The position numbers and the translations under genes were made by a program. Positions 1 through 11,196 of a stretch of 64,000 nt of DNA are shown piece by piece (the stretch's first letter is position 1; the number at the start of each line of letters is the position of its first letter). The stretch comes from Buddleja alternifolia (taxonomy: Eukaryota; Streptophyta; Magnoliopsida; Lamiales; Scrophulariaceae). Under the pieces are notes generated by a model. That model had not been told where the DNA came from and did not search any database. It worked only from the letters and a program-made list of their open reading frames with translations. The stretch lies in NCBI GenBank assembly GCA_019426215.1, contig CM033399.1, positions 29,335,022-29,399,021 of the forward strand, given 5' to 3'.

Positions 1-1275
1 AGGGGACGCTTCATCATCTCTGGCCATGAGACATATGAGCGCTGAGTCATCTATCGGCTCATCATCATCACTACTTTCGTCTGATGATTCTAAATCTTCA
101 GGTGCTGATGCTGGTTCTGATTCCGCAAGCAAACCTTGTTGTCGAAGGTTGCTCCTGAATTGGTTTCTATCCAAGTAATCCTGCCTTGAGGGCTTGGATA
201 CATTTGGATAGGGACAATTTACCTGGTAGTGCCCCGGTTTCCTGCAATTATAACAAAGATTGGTTTTCATTTTTTGTTCACTTGTTAGCCTTGCAGTGTG
301 TGGTTTAGAAACCACTGGAGCTGGAAGATTTTGAGTAGACGCTTGATATTGAGTAGGCGCTTGAGGTAAAGGAACAGAATATTGAGGCGCTTGAAACTGT
401 TGTTGTATGGGAGAAGGCGCTTGATATGAACTTTGTCCTTGATTATTAGGACCTTTTCCTTTCTTTTCATATCTCAAGAACTTCCTGAATCTATTCAGCA
501 AAGCCAACTCTTCTTCCTCATTAATGTCCGAATTCTTTCCTTTGTTACCCGATTTGCCTTTGATTGATGCAATGAGCGCTCCAGATTCAATCACTGGATT
601 ACTCACAATGTCACTAGCAGAGTTCAACTCGAACTCAAAAGCTTTTATCTCTGAAAAGGCGTCTTCTGGAGTTAAGAGATCCAGCATGTTTGATTCTCTC
701 ATAGCTGTTGTCTTCATCAAGAATTTACTTGGTAGACTTCTAAAGATCTTAACCACCATTTCTCGATTCTGTAAGTCCATTCCCAATGACGTAAGTTCTG
801 TAACAAGAGCTGTGAATCTTATATCCAATTGCTCTAGTGTTTCATTGGGTAGCATCTTAAATCCGTTAAACTTTTCCTTAGCAATGGAAAGTTTGTTTTC
901 TTTGATTTGAGCTGAACCACCACAGATTGTAGCCAGCTTATCCCATATTTCTTTAGTCGTTTTGCAAGATTTGATTTTATTGAATAAGTTATCATTATCA
1001 CCAATAGCCGTATACAGAGCGTTGCGACCAACATTGTCCAAGTTAGCTCTTCGACGCTCATCTGGAGACCATTCTTGTTTTGGTTTTTCAACGTAACCAT
1101 CAGGGGTTTCTTCTGTGGCTCCAGGCGCTCTTGTGATAACTTTGTATATTTTGATTGGCCCATCTGAAATAATATCGCACATGTCATCATCGCATGAACA
1201 TAAATACGTAAATGCTTTGACTTTCCATGTGTCAAAATTTGATTCTGTCAATTTGGGAACTTTAGCAAATGCCAT
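1..1275 (-). CDS. gag polyprotein of copia element (3' end beyond window)
   Basis: The frame starts at ATG 1275 and stays open for 425 codons to the window edge; I checked every codon for stops. It encodes the capsid-like UBN2/retrotran_gag region (residues about 1-230), a low-complexity Gln/Pro-rich linker (about 265-325), and a CCHC zinc knuckle of form CX2CX4HX4C near residue 340 (about 230-260 on the plus strand). An acidic Ser/Asp/Glu-rich stretch follows near the edge. In this family gag packages the RNA into virus-like particles in the cytoplasm. The homologous gag of the element at 5048 carries frameshifts around the zinc knuckle that this copy lacks. The C-terminus, and whether pol is intact, cannot be seen. 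Confidence 0.88.
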   Translation of the reverse strand, partial: MAFAKVPKLTESNFDTWKVKAFTYLCSCDDDMCDIISDGPIKIYKVITRAPGATEETPDGYVEKPKQEWSPDERRRANLDNVGRNALYTAIGDNDNLFNKIKSCKTTKEIWDKLATICGGSAQIKENKLSIAKEKFNGFKMLPNETLEQLDIRFTALVTELTSLGMDLQNREMVVKIFRSLPSKFLMKTTAMRESNMLDLLTPEDAFSEIKAFEFELNSASDIVSNPVIESGALIASIKGKSGNKGKNSDINEEEELALLNRFRKFLRYEKKGKGPNNQGQSSYQAPSPIQQQFQAPQYSVPLPQAPTQYQASTQNLPAPVVSKPHTARLTSEQKMKTNLCYNCRKPGHYQVNCPYPNVSKPSRQDYLDRNQFRSNLRQQGLLAESEPASAPEDLESSDESSDDDEPIDDSALICLMARDDEASP

Positions 1276-1365
1276 ATCTAAGCTTTAAAAAAAAAACAAC
1301 TAGATTTTGAAAGAAAAAGATCTAAACAAGCAGTTATGCTTGGAAATTTTAAAATTTCAAAATTA

Positions 1366-1380
1366 ACCGCTCTGATACCA
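1366..1380 (-). other. Primer-binding site (initiator Met tRNA)
   Basis: The minus strand reads TGGTATCAGAGCGGT two bases after the LTR end. TGGTATCAGAGC is complementary to the 3' end of plant initiator methionine tRNA, the usual primer of Ty1/copia elements. Confidence 0.9.
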
Positions 1381-1382
1381 CT

Positions 1383-2929
1383 TGTTGGTCCCAAGTGGCA
1401 TACGAAAGGGTCTAGAAGGGGGGGGGGGGTTGAATAGACCCTTTAAGTCTTTTTCGACTTAAAATTGATTTCGTATTAAACGTATTTGGACGCTTGAAAT
1501 GATAGACGCTTGAAGAGTGTGACGCTTCACCTTAGCGTTCACACAAGATATTTGAGACTTTGTGAAGCGTCTAATGAAGACTGTTTTATAAAGTTAACTT
1601 AGACTTCAGGAATTGAATACTTTGACCTTGTAGGTTAAGCGTTCAGTTCTTTTAATCAGGGTTAGCACAGCGGAATGATTTTGGAGTCTTCTCTTTGAAA
1701 GTTTTAGCGTCACAAGATGTTTCTTAGGTGCTTAGCTTTTGATTGTGTTTTACTTATGCAGTGATGTGATAGATGAATGAAATGACTGAAAAGTAAATAA
1801 CACAATATTTGTAAGGTTCGTTGGGTGGTGTAATCCCAACTACGTCCTTCTTCTCCTTTGCACTTGGAGGCAATCCACTAAGATGATTCTCAAAGAATCA
1901 CACAGAATCTTCTACAAATTAGGGAGAGATGGATGTCGATGACTTGAGCTCCTTGATCACACAGATTTCTGCTTCAAATCACTTCAACCCTCTTGCTTCT
2001 TTCACCCAGAAATGATGCAAGTATCCAACTTCGACTTCACACAGATCGCGAGGCTTGGATGGGATTTTCTAAAAGGTTTGTTTGATTTTGATGAAGTTCA
2101 AACAACTTGGTAATATCTCAGTAGGAATCTGGTTTCTGCAAAAAGAATGTTTGAGATATTTGTTGACTGTCTCAGGAATATAAGAAAAGCAATTTGGATG
2201 TTTCTTGAAGTTTCGGGCTTTTTTGAGAATTTAAGGAATGAGATTTTAATGCAACAGCAATTTGGCTTTTATAAAATTGTTGCATCCTGTTTGTTTGTTG
2301 TTGAAGTCCTATTTATAGGTATTCTTGGAGAAAGTGTCCGTTTGACACATGCACTGGCGCGTGTCTCTCACTTTCGCGAGTGAACAGCTTTTGTCCTTTT
2401 TCCTGAAAATCTGCTGCACGAAAGTTGGTGCTGCAGTCTGAGATAGTTGACAGTCCAATAGGGTGGCTTCTCCGTACGTCTGACATTGCTTATCATATTA
2501 AATGCTCTTATCAACATTTAATGCATTTGAAATTAATACCCGTTGGTATTTAATGCTTTGAGAATATTTGCATTAAACTCCTTCTGGACTTAGAAGTAAA
2601 TTCAGGTGAGATCACTTCTGTCCCATAAGGTAACGCTTGATATAGCTGGCCAAAGTGGACGCTTGGAGACTGTATCTATCTTCTGAGATCAGGCGCTTGA
2701 GTCTTCGAACTTTACCACTGATAAACTCACTCAGAAATCATCAGACGCTCAGCCTAAGACTATTTTGCCTAACACTCTAAAGTAAGATAACAAAGCCTAA
2801 TAAATCTATTACAAGTCTAACGCTTCAAAGCCTATACAAGTTTTCTACAAAAAATAAACTTACAACTTTTTGGGGTCTAACAAAAACTTAATTGTCATCA
2901 TCAAAACTTCTAACATGAAATTCCTAACA
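1383..2929 (-). repeat. 5' LTR of the minus-strand copia element
   Basis: Read on the minus strand this 1547-bp LTR begins TGTTAGGAA and ends GGGACCAACA, the canonical TG...CA. It shares with the other three LTRs of the window the start, a TATAAATA box (2310-2317) and a homopolymer tract (G run at about 1421-1430 on the plus strand) about 40 bp before its end. Short open frames inside it are not conserved among the copies and are not coding. Confidence 0.92.
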
Positions 2930-3452
2930 GTAATTCCATTGGATGGTTGAAATTAATAATTTGTTTAATATGACATTACAATTACATACAGCTAACAAAA
3001 ATATAATATATTTGGACTATTATTAATAACTATTAACTATATTTAATTTTTTCTAATAAAATATTATTCTAGTATTATTAGGAGCAAATAATATTTAATT
3101 TTTTTTTGCTGTAATAAAATATTTAATTAATTATTAATAACTTACTTAGTTAAAATATTTATCTTATTATTAAATAAATAAAAAATCACTCAAATTTAAT
3201 TATTTCATAATTCGTAAACCTATTATTAATTCAAATTAATTGATTGAATGATTTGATTATTTAATAACAATTTAAGGAATACAAAAAAAATAATTATTTT
3301 TTACCGTTTATTTAGACATTTATTATTAGTATATATTAACTTTATTAATTAAATTATTAAAGTAAAATAAGACTATTTTAGTTCTTTTCTTTACGAATTA
3401 ATCATTAGAATATACTTTTTTTATTTTTAGTTGAATAATAATAGATTAAATA
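2930..3452. other. AT-rich spacer between two head-to-head LTR elements
   Basis: This 523-bp, very AT-rich stretch holds no open frame of note. It separates the 5' LTR of the minus-strand element from the 5' LTR of the plus-strand element. Its last five bases (3448-3452, aaata) are the left target-site duplication of the full element. Confidence 0.8.
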
Positions 3453-4937
3453 TGTTAGGAAATTTCATGTTAGATGTTTTGATGATGACAAGAATACGAT
3501 TTTAATGTTAGACCCCAAAATAATGTACGTTTCATAGAACATTTGTATAAGCGTTTGAAAGTGTTGTTATTTGTTAGGCTTGTAATTTTTATCTTTATAG
3601 ATTTTAGACTAAGTATTAGATACCAAGTCGCTGATAGAATTCTAGGATCAGAGATGAAGTTGAAGATCAGCTTCTGAAGTCAAGTGAAGATAAAGATTTA
3701 TCTTAAGCGTCTGTTAAACGCTAAAGGACTTTTTCAGGAATAATGAATCAAGCGCTCAAATTACTAAAGCGGTCAAGGATCAGATTCACCTGAAATAAAT
3801 TCTCAAGTCATGAAGGACTTAAATGCAATCATCAACGGACATTTATTTCCAACGGGAAATAAATTCAAAACGCATTAAATGTCTGATAAGTCCATTAAAT
3901 GTGATAAAGCATTATGACTTGTGGCAAGCCACCTTTTGACTAGACTGTCAGAATTCAGAGTTGAAAGTCTGCTTATGTCCAATCGGTAACGGAAAAAAAT
4001 TCAAGAATGTCAGAAAAAGGGCTATTTACGCGCTGCATGAGAGACACACGCCTTCATGTGTCCAACAGACAAATCCCAATAAATCTCTATAAATAGTACC
4101 CTTCCGCAAACCCTAAAAACAAGACGTACATACACAAGAAAAGGTCGAAATTTTGTTAAAAATATTCTTGAGAAAAGCTTATAAAGTCCATAGCCAAAAA
4201 TCCTTCAAGCTTTTCATATACATTCCAAAGACAGTCACAGATATCTCAAACCTCTTCATAGAAGAACCCTACACTCTTATTGAAATATCCCAAGTTGTTT
4301 GAACTTTCTAAAATCAAACAAATCCGTGACGAAAACCCTCAACCACTTTCATCTAAATGAGAAAGTTGTTGATCTACAAGCAGCATTTCTGTGTGAGAGA
4401 AGCTTGTTGAAGAAGATCTTCATTGGAGTTGAAGTCTATGCGATCAAGGAGCTCAAGATCATTTTCCCTATCCTCTATTTTGTAGAAGCCTCTGTATGAT
4501 CCTTCGATTATCATCTTAGTGGATTTTCTCCGAGTGTAAAGGAGAAGAAGGACGTAGCTGGGATTACATCACCCAGTGAACCTTACATATCTTGTGTTAT
4601 TTACTGTTTTATTGCTTTACTTTACTATTCATATCATATCTTTGAAAAAGCTTTAAAAATGGTTAAGTGACTATTTGACCAAAAGAACACTAAGCTTAAA
4701 AATCATTTCCGCTGTGCTAACCCTGATTAAGCGATTTAAGCATTACCCTACTTTGGTAACTGCCGAAATCACTAAGTCTAAGTTATCTTATCTTTAGCGC
4801 CTGACCTAGCGCTTTGCTTACCAAGCGTTCAAAATCTTAAAAGTGATACGAAATTTTTTAAGTCAAAAAAGACTTCAGGGTCTATTCAGTCCCCCCCCCT
4901 CCTTCTAGACCCTTTCGTATCCTACTTGGGACAACTA
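3453..4937 (+). repeat. 5' LTR of full copia element
   Basis: This LTR of about 1485 bp begins TGTTAGGAAATTTC. Its end is mutated (acaacta where the other copies read accaaca). The putative promoter TATAAATA is at 4088-4095. A C run at about 4891-4899 lies just before the conserved end CTAGACCCTTTCGTAT. The right boundary is set by the PBS at 4940. Confidence 0.92.
4088..4095 (+). promoter_or_regulatory. TATA box of the LTR promoter
   Basis: TATAAATA sits at the same place in all four LTRs of the window (also 2310-2317 minus, 15225-15232 and 18660-18667). It is the likely U3 promoter for the genomic RNA. The start site itself is inferred, not seen. Confidence 0.65.
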
Positions 4938-4939
4938 AG

Positions 4940-4954
4940 TGGTATCAACGTGGT
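4940..4954 (+). other. Primer-binding site, mutated
   Basis: TGGTATCA is followed by ACGTGG where the sister element has GAGCGG. It is the iMet tRNA primer site two bases after the LTR, partly decayed. Confidence 0.8.
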
Positions 4955-5047
4955 TGAAGTAGAAACCTAAGCGTTTCTGAGCATAACTGCTTGTTTAGAT
5001 CCATTTTTCAAAAACTTAGTCGCTTTATTTTTGAAAAATCTCATATC

Positions 5048-7266
5048 ATGGCTTTTACTAAGATGCCTAAGTTGGTTGAGTCAAATTATGATTCGTGGAA
5101 ACTTAGAGAATTTACTTATTTATGTTCATGTGATAATGAGATGTGTGATGTACTTTCAGATGGCCTCATTCAGATTATGAAAGTTATAACTCGAGCCCTT
5201 GGAGCGGATGAAGCGACTCCAGATGGTTATGTCGAGAAGTCGAAAATAGAATGGACGCCAGATGATCGAAGAGGAGCGAATCTGGATAATGTTGGCCGAA
5301 GCGCTCTCTACTCAGCATTGATAAACAATGAAGGATTGTTCAACAAAATCAAGCTATGTAAGACTTCAAAGGAAATTTGGGATAAATTGGCCTCTGTGTG
5401 TGAAGGATCTACACAGATGAGGGAGAACAAGCTCTCCATAGCCATGCAAAGATTTGAGCATTTCAAGATGCAGCCCAGCAAGACGCTAGATCAATTGGAT
5501 GCGAGGTTTACTTCGCTTATTACAGAGTTAGCATCATTAGATAAGGAGTTGACCAATAAGGAAATGGTCAATAAGATTTTTAGAAGTCTTCCAAGTAAGT
5601 ATTTGATAAAAACTGTAGCAATAAGAGAATCTCAAATGTTGGATGTTATAACTCCAGAATATGTGTTCTCGGAGCTAAGGGCTTTTGAATTTGAATTGGG
5701 TGAAGTCAGCGATACATCGACTTCAGCAACTGAATCAGAAGCTTTAATTGCAACTACCAAAAGAAAGGGAAAAGCAGTCAGTGAGGTAAAAGCGACAGAA
5801 TCAAATGAGGAAAAGGAAATGGCTTTATTGGTCAAGAAATTCAAGAAATTTCTAAGATATGAAAAGAGAAATCCTAATGGACAGACCTCATTTCAAACCC
5901 CTCCCCCTGCACCAGTGCCTCAGTATCAAGCGCCAGTGTATTCTGCGCCTCATCTCTAGCACCAGTTCAATATCAAGCGCCTCCATCTCCAAACCAGAAT
6001 TCGAATCTCTCAGCGCCAGTAGTTTCCAAAAGTTAACAACTGAACAAAAAATGAGAACTAATCTTTGTTACAATTGCAAGAAATCAGGGCACTACCAGGT
6101 AAATTGCCCTTATCCAAATGTATCTAAGTCCACAAGGCAACATTCATGCGGATAGAAATCAATTCAAGAGCAACCTTCGCCAACAAGGTTTGCTAGCAGA
6201 ATTTGAACCATTCTCCGCACCTGGAGAAGATTTGGAATCTTCAGATGAAAGCAGCGATGATGAGCCATCTAGTGACTCAGCGTTAATTTATCTCATGGCT
6301 AGAGATGAAGAAGTGTCTGATGACTCACTATATGAGGTATCCATTGAATTATCTCATCCTCTTTCTTATGAAGAATTACTTGACAGAGTCAATGAATATT
6401 ACAAAGATTGTCAAGATGCCGCCAAACTATATCAAGAACACACTGATGAGATCTCATCGATTAAAAGTGATAATGTAACGCTCAAAGTCGAGTTGCTAGT
6501 TCAGCAACAGTGCATTAAGAAAAACAAATTGCTTGAGGCAGAGATCGCTCAGTTGAAAAGTGATCTTGATATGGTAGTCAAGAGAGAAGCTGAGTTGATC
6601 GTTAAACTTGCCAAATCAAAACAGCTCGTCTCTTCATTATCAAAAGCTACAAGAAAGTTGGATAATGTGACTAAGGTAACCAGAATTTTTGGTGAAAAGA
6701 CCGGTTTAGGTTGTGATAAATTTGGTCAAAAATCAAAAGCATCTAAGGTTACGGCAACCAAAAAAGGAAAAGGTGTAGCCTTTGTTGAGAAGAGTTCAAA
6801 CAGTCAAATGCTGAATGAACCAAGAGACAATGGTAAAAGGCCAAATGAGAAGGTTAAAGCCAACTCAAGCAATAAGAAAAAGACGCAAGTGAATGATTCA
6901 CAAAAGAAGGTCTATCCAAACGCTAAAAAGGCTAAGGCGAAACCTTCTACAAGTGAATCAAACGCTAACGTCAATCACCAAAAGCAACTTCTAAGCCAGC
7001 GCCGAGGAAATACCAGCGTCAATATCCTCAGAGATCTAGATCATATTATCGATACTATGATGATTATGATTATGATTATGACTATGATTACTATTATGAT
7101 CAAGGATATCATTATACACCTAAGAACACACAACACAAATCGAAACCCGAAAAGGCCGGTCCTCCCATAGTGAAGACAAGGCAAATATGGGTTCTAAAAG
7201 TTTTAATTCAGACTAACACTACTAACGTTGAAGGACCCATGTCAAAATGGGTACCTAAAAAGAATT
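5048..7266 (+). pseudogene. gag of full copia element, frameshifted
   Basis: The start is ATG 5048 (MAFTKMPKLV), matching the start of the intact minus-strand gag; an upstream in-frame ATG at 4991 lies in the leader. The capsid-like region is open to a stop at 5957-5959. The zinc knuckle (CYNC...H...C, about 6067-6110) is in another frame, and the acidic region plus a Lys/Glu-rich probable coiled coil (about 6160-6980) is in a third. A further frame change near 6985 leads to a Tyr/Asp-rich stretch (about 7030-7110) and the motif GPMSKWVPKKN before TAG 7267-7269. That motif and the stop before protease are as I recall for Sirevirus-type elements. At least three frame changes relative to the intact copy make this a pseudogene. 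Confidence 0.87.
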
Positions 7267-7281
7267 AGAACTGCCCTTTAA

Positions 7282-7832
7282 ATGCAGGTACCTAGAGCCA
7301 ACATCGATACATCAATTTGGTACATCGATAGTGGGTCGTCAAGGCACATGACAGGCTCAAAGGATCTCTTGATCAACTATCGTGCAACCAATGGTCCTCA
7401 AGTCATATTCGGTGATAACTCCAATAGTGAAACCAAAGGTATAGGTATCATGCATAGAGGGAACGCCATGATAAGTGACGTATATTATGTTGAGGGTCTT
7501 AAGCATAATTTATTGAGCATTAGTCAATTTTGTGATAAAGGCTTTGAAGTTAAATTTTCTAGTGACTTTTGCAATATTAACGACGCTAAGACTGGATCTA
7601 CTAAATTGAAAGGAAAAAGAACACATAATGTTTATTTGGTAGATTGGGGTTCAACAATCGATAACAACCCGACATGCTTTGTTGCTAAGAGTCACATGAA
7701 TTAGGTTGGTTATGGCATAGAAAAATGAACCACCTCAACTTTAAGGCAATCTCTAAATTAATATCTCTAAACTTGTAGAGGGATTACCTAAGGGTTCCTT
7801 TCAGAAAAATAGCTTATGTGATGCATGTCAAA
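7282..7832 (+). pseudogene. copia protease and integrase zinc finger, broken
   Basis: The open segment 7282-7704 encodes the aspartic protease, with active-site motif WYIDSGSSRHMTG near residues 11-24, then the link to integrase. At about 7700 the frame breaks. The HHCC zinc-binding region continues in other frames (WHRKMNHLNF near 7717-7745; CDACQMGKQ near 7818-7843), with a second shift around 7765. Protease would cut the gag-pol polyprotein and the HHCC domain belongs to the integrase N-terminus. The damage separates protease from the integrase core. Confidence 0.85.
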
Positions 7833-9830
7833 TGGGTAAACAAGTTAAATCATCTTTTAAGAAAAAACCGCATCTATCTACTTCTAGAATTCTTGAACTA
7901 TTGCATTTGGATTTGTTTGGTCCTATTCAAATCATGAGTGTTAGTGGTAAAAAGTATTCGCTAGTGATAGTTGATGATTTCTCACGCTATACATGGGTAG
8001 AATTTTTAGCGTCCAAAGATGAAACTAGTGTCAAGCTCACAGCGCTAATTCGTCAATTACAAACCTCAAAAGATCTAAAGGTGACAAGAAATAGAAGCGA
8101 TGGAGGAATTGAATTTACTAACCATATTGTTGAGAAGTTTTGTATATATTCTGGAATACTACATGAGTATTCTGCGCCTAGAACACCTCAACAGAATGGA
8201 GTTGCCGAGCGACGGAACAGAACGCTTAAAGAAGCCGCTAGGACAATGTTAGCCAAGTCCAAGCTGCCTCAAAGGTTTTGGGCCGAAGCAATCAGTACCG
8301 CTTGCTACACTCAAAACCGGTGTATGATCAACAAACAACATGAAAAGACTCCATATGAGTCATGGAAGGGACGTAAACCTAACGTTTCTTATTTTTATGT
8401 ATTTGGTTCAAAGTGTTTCATTCATAACAATGGATCTCACAATCTAAAGACGTTTGATCCTAAAGTGGATGAGGGAATCTTTCTAGGCTATGCCAAAAAT
8501 GGAAAGAGTTTTCGCATCCTAAATAAGATCAAATCGAAGGTTGAAGAATCCATTGATGTTGTGTTTGATGATGCTAACCAAGAACCGAGTAAGGTTAATA
8601 TTGATGATGTAGGAGTTGAAGATCTTTCCCAACAAGCATCACAAATCAATCTTGGTGATGATAGTGATGATGATGAGGATGATGAGATCCTTGTCCCTAA
8701 TCCTAAGGTTACTCGTGAGGTTATCAATGATGATATTGCAAGAAACGCTGATGATCATGAAGAAAATGATCAACAAGAGCGAATTGGAACTGTGAATGAT
8801 GAAGCGACTGCGCAAGAGACAAATGAGAGTCAAGCGATTGATGATCAAGCGTCTCTCAACCCGTTCCAACCAGATCGAAAATGGCTTAGAGACCACCCAC
8901 CAGAACTAGTAATTGGAGATATTGGAGCACCTGTAAGAACTAAGGCCGCTACACTTAATGAGGCCATGTTTGCAAGTTTTCTATCTCAAATGGAATCAAA
9001 GAAAGTGGATGAAGCACTTAGTGATTCAAGTTGGGTAGAAGCGATGCAAGAAGAGCTTAACCAATTTGAGCGTAGTAAGGTTTGGACGCTAGTTCCCAGG
9101 CCAACTCACCAAGGAGTTATTGGGACTAGATTTGTTTCCAGGAACAAAATGGACGAAGATGGTATTGTTATAAGAAATAAAGCCAGATTAGTCACTCAGG
9201 GTTATTGTCAAGAAGAGGGTATTGACTTTGATGAAACTTATGCCCCAGTAGCCCGTCTTGAAGCGATTCGGATGTTCCTAGCGTTTGCCGTATTAAACAA
9301 GTTCACGGTGTATCAAATGGACGTGAAGAGTGCTTTCTTGAATGGTAAACTCCAAGAAGAGGTATATGTGGAGCAACCCCCAGGATTCATCAACAACCAT
9401 GGCAAAAGTATGATCCACAAATTGGATAAGGCACTCTATGGCCTTAAACAAGCACCAAGAGCATGGTATGACACTCTCTCTATCTTCCTTATAGGTAAAG
9501 GCTTTTCAAAAGGCAGCGTTGACGTAACGTTATTTAAAATTACCCATAATGAAGATATTCTCTTAGTCCAAATTTATGTTGATGATATTATTTTCGGATC
9601 TACTAATAAGCGATTGTGTGAGAAATTTTTGAAAATGATGCAAGATCAATTTAAAATGAGCATGATGGGTGAATTAACTTTGTTCATAGGATTACAAGTT
9701 AAACAACTCCCTAATGGCATATTTATAAACCAAGTTAAATATACAAGAGATATGATTAAGAAATTTGGTATGGAAAATGCATCATCTTCAAAAATTCCAA
9801 TGAGCCAAACGCTTAAGTTAGATAAAGATG
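7832..9830 (+). CDS. copia integrase core and reverse transcriptase (fragment of broken pol)
   Basis: This long open segment begins inside the integrase zinc-finger region at 7832. The DDE core shows its first Asp in LLHLDLFGP and the context [12 protein letters not shown]. The second Asp sits in RSDGG, where the usual HGGEF reads GGIEF, a likely damaging change. The Glu is in [14 protein letters not shown]. An acidic spacer (about 8640-8860) leads to [45 protein letters not shown] and catalytic YVDDIIFGS (about 9577-9603). The correct frame is lost near 9830, after KLDKDE. RT copies the RNA and integrase inserts the cDNA. Confidence 0.9.
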
Positions 9831-9831
9831 A

Positions 9832-10521
9832 ATGTGGGAGAAAATTGATATCACTAACTATAGTGGTATCATTGGATCACTTCTTTATCTTACCGCTAAT
9901 AGACCTGATATTATGTTTTCCGTATGCAGGTGTGCACGCTTTCAAGCTGGTCCAAGAGAGTCACACTTAATTGCTGCCAAGAGAATCCTTAAGTACCTAA
10001 AAGGCACACAAAATGTGGGCATCTGGTATCCAAGGGACTCTCCTTTTGAACTAATTGGTTATTCAGATGCAGATTTTGCAGGATGAAAAATAGATAGAAA
10101 AAGTACTAGTGGTACATGTCAATTTCTAGGTGATAGATTGGTTTCGTGGCATAGTAAGAAACAACAATCCATAGCGAATTCTACTGCTGAAGCTGAGTAT
10201 GTAGCCGCTGGAAGCTGTTGTGCACAAATCCTTTGGATGAGGCAACAACTTAAAGATTATGGAATCCTCTTAGGTCCTACCCCAATCCATTGTGATAACC
10301 AAAGTGCTTTAGCTATGACCCAAAACCCTGTCCTTCATTCTAGAACTAAACATATTGACATTAGCTATCATTTCTTAAATGACCATGTTCAAAAGAAAGA
10401 TATCTCTGTGCATTTCATTGGAACTGACAAACAATTGGTAGATATCTTCACCAAAGTGCTCAACGAACAATGTTTTCTCACTTTGAGAAGTGAATTAGGT
10501 ATGATTTATTTAAACGCTTAA
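9832..10521 (+). pseudogene. copia RT C-terminus and RNase H, with internal stop
   Basis: From 9832 the RT tail and RNase H continue in a new frame: [19 protein letters not shown], then YSDADFAG and an in-frame TGA at 10084-10086 where the family has Cys or a similar residue. It resumes with KIDRKSTSGTCQFLGDRLVSW, NSTAEAEYVAAGSC, HCDNQSALAMTQNP and TKHIDISYHFLND, ending at TAA 10519-10521. These are the catalytic Asp and Glu blocks of copia RNase H. The frameshift near 9830 and the TGA both inactivate it. Confidence 0.88.
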
Positions 10522-10554
10522 TCATGAAGCACCATACTTTTATAGGCATATAAT

Positions 10555-10628
10555 TTAGGGGAAATCTACTTTATATAATGTCTAGAGCGTTTTCAAAATT
10601 GAAATGAGTTATCAATTTTAGGGGGAAC
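10555..10628 (+). other. PPT-like purine tracts after pol
   Basis: AGGGGAAA (10557-10564) and AGGGGGAA (10620-10627) lie shortly after the end of pol. Repeated polypurine tracts in this position are a known feature of Sirevirus elements. The functional PPT is probably the one abutting the 3' LTR at 17997-18010. Confidence 0.5.
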
Positions 10629-11196
10629 TTTAAAATTGTACTTATTCCAATTAGTAAGCGACAGTGATCAAAAATGACTTTGAAAAACTTTATGCATTGA
10701 TCATTAGCGTTTACCTTTATGCATGACAATTTGATCGCTAATAAAATAAAAATATTATTTCTCAACAGTGATTAAATGTTCTTTCTTTAAATAAGACTTT
10801 AGCGAATATTCCCACTTTAACGATAAGTAACTTTTTTCTGAAATTCATGCATTATTTTCATCGCTAAAGGTAGCGTGTGGATAAGTTCAAAAGATAAGAT
10901 TTGACAACTGCCCACACTTTCCTATAACATCAAACTGACGGTTAATGATACCTATCTCAAAATAGGTGGTTCAGTATTTGTACATGCCTAGGTATGTGTC
11001 AGTGTACCAACAGGCGCGTGTAATTCACGCTAAATATTTTCAAAAATCTCAAAAGTTTTTGAAAAGTAACTGAGGACTCCAAATTTTATATTTACAGCAG
11101 TTATCCTAATTTTTCATACCTTTTATATCGGTCTTTATGATTAAACGGTTCAGATTCAATGTTTTTCATTTCTGATTAACTACATTTACACGTGGC

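Larger units (their letters stand above)
1..2929 (-). mobile_element. Ty1/copia (Sirevirus-like) element, 5' part, minus strand
   Basis: This is the 5' portion of an LTR retrotransposon transcribed leftwards and cut by the window edge. In element order it has a 5' LTR (2929 down to 1383), a primer-binding site directly after the LTR (1380-1366), and a gag frame from 1275 to the edge. It belongs to the same family as the full element that starts at 3453: LTR ends, PBS and gag all match by eye. Only one LTR lies in the window, so the target duplication cannot be checked. The gag frame has no stop or frameshift, unlike the neighbour, so this copy looks younger or less damaged. Confidence 0.9.

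Noticed and set aside
834..1235. Minus-strand open frame of 133 codons
   Set aside because: It lies in a different frame of the same strand as the intact gag (1275 to edge); the gag frame has the zinc knuckle and matches the sister copy, so this is a shadow.
2147..2383. Short open frame in the minus-strand element's LTR
   Set aside because: It lies in an LTR, antisense to it, and is not kept in the other three LTR copies.
7030..7170. Apparent Met/Ile-rich hydrophobic tail at the end of the gag segment
   Set aside because: It is a shifted reading of a Tyr/Asp-rich repeat (TATGATGATTATGATTATGA); the other frame leads to the conserved GPMSKWVPK motif.
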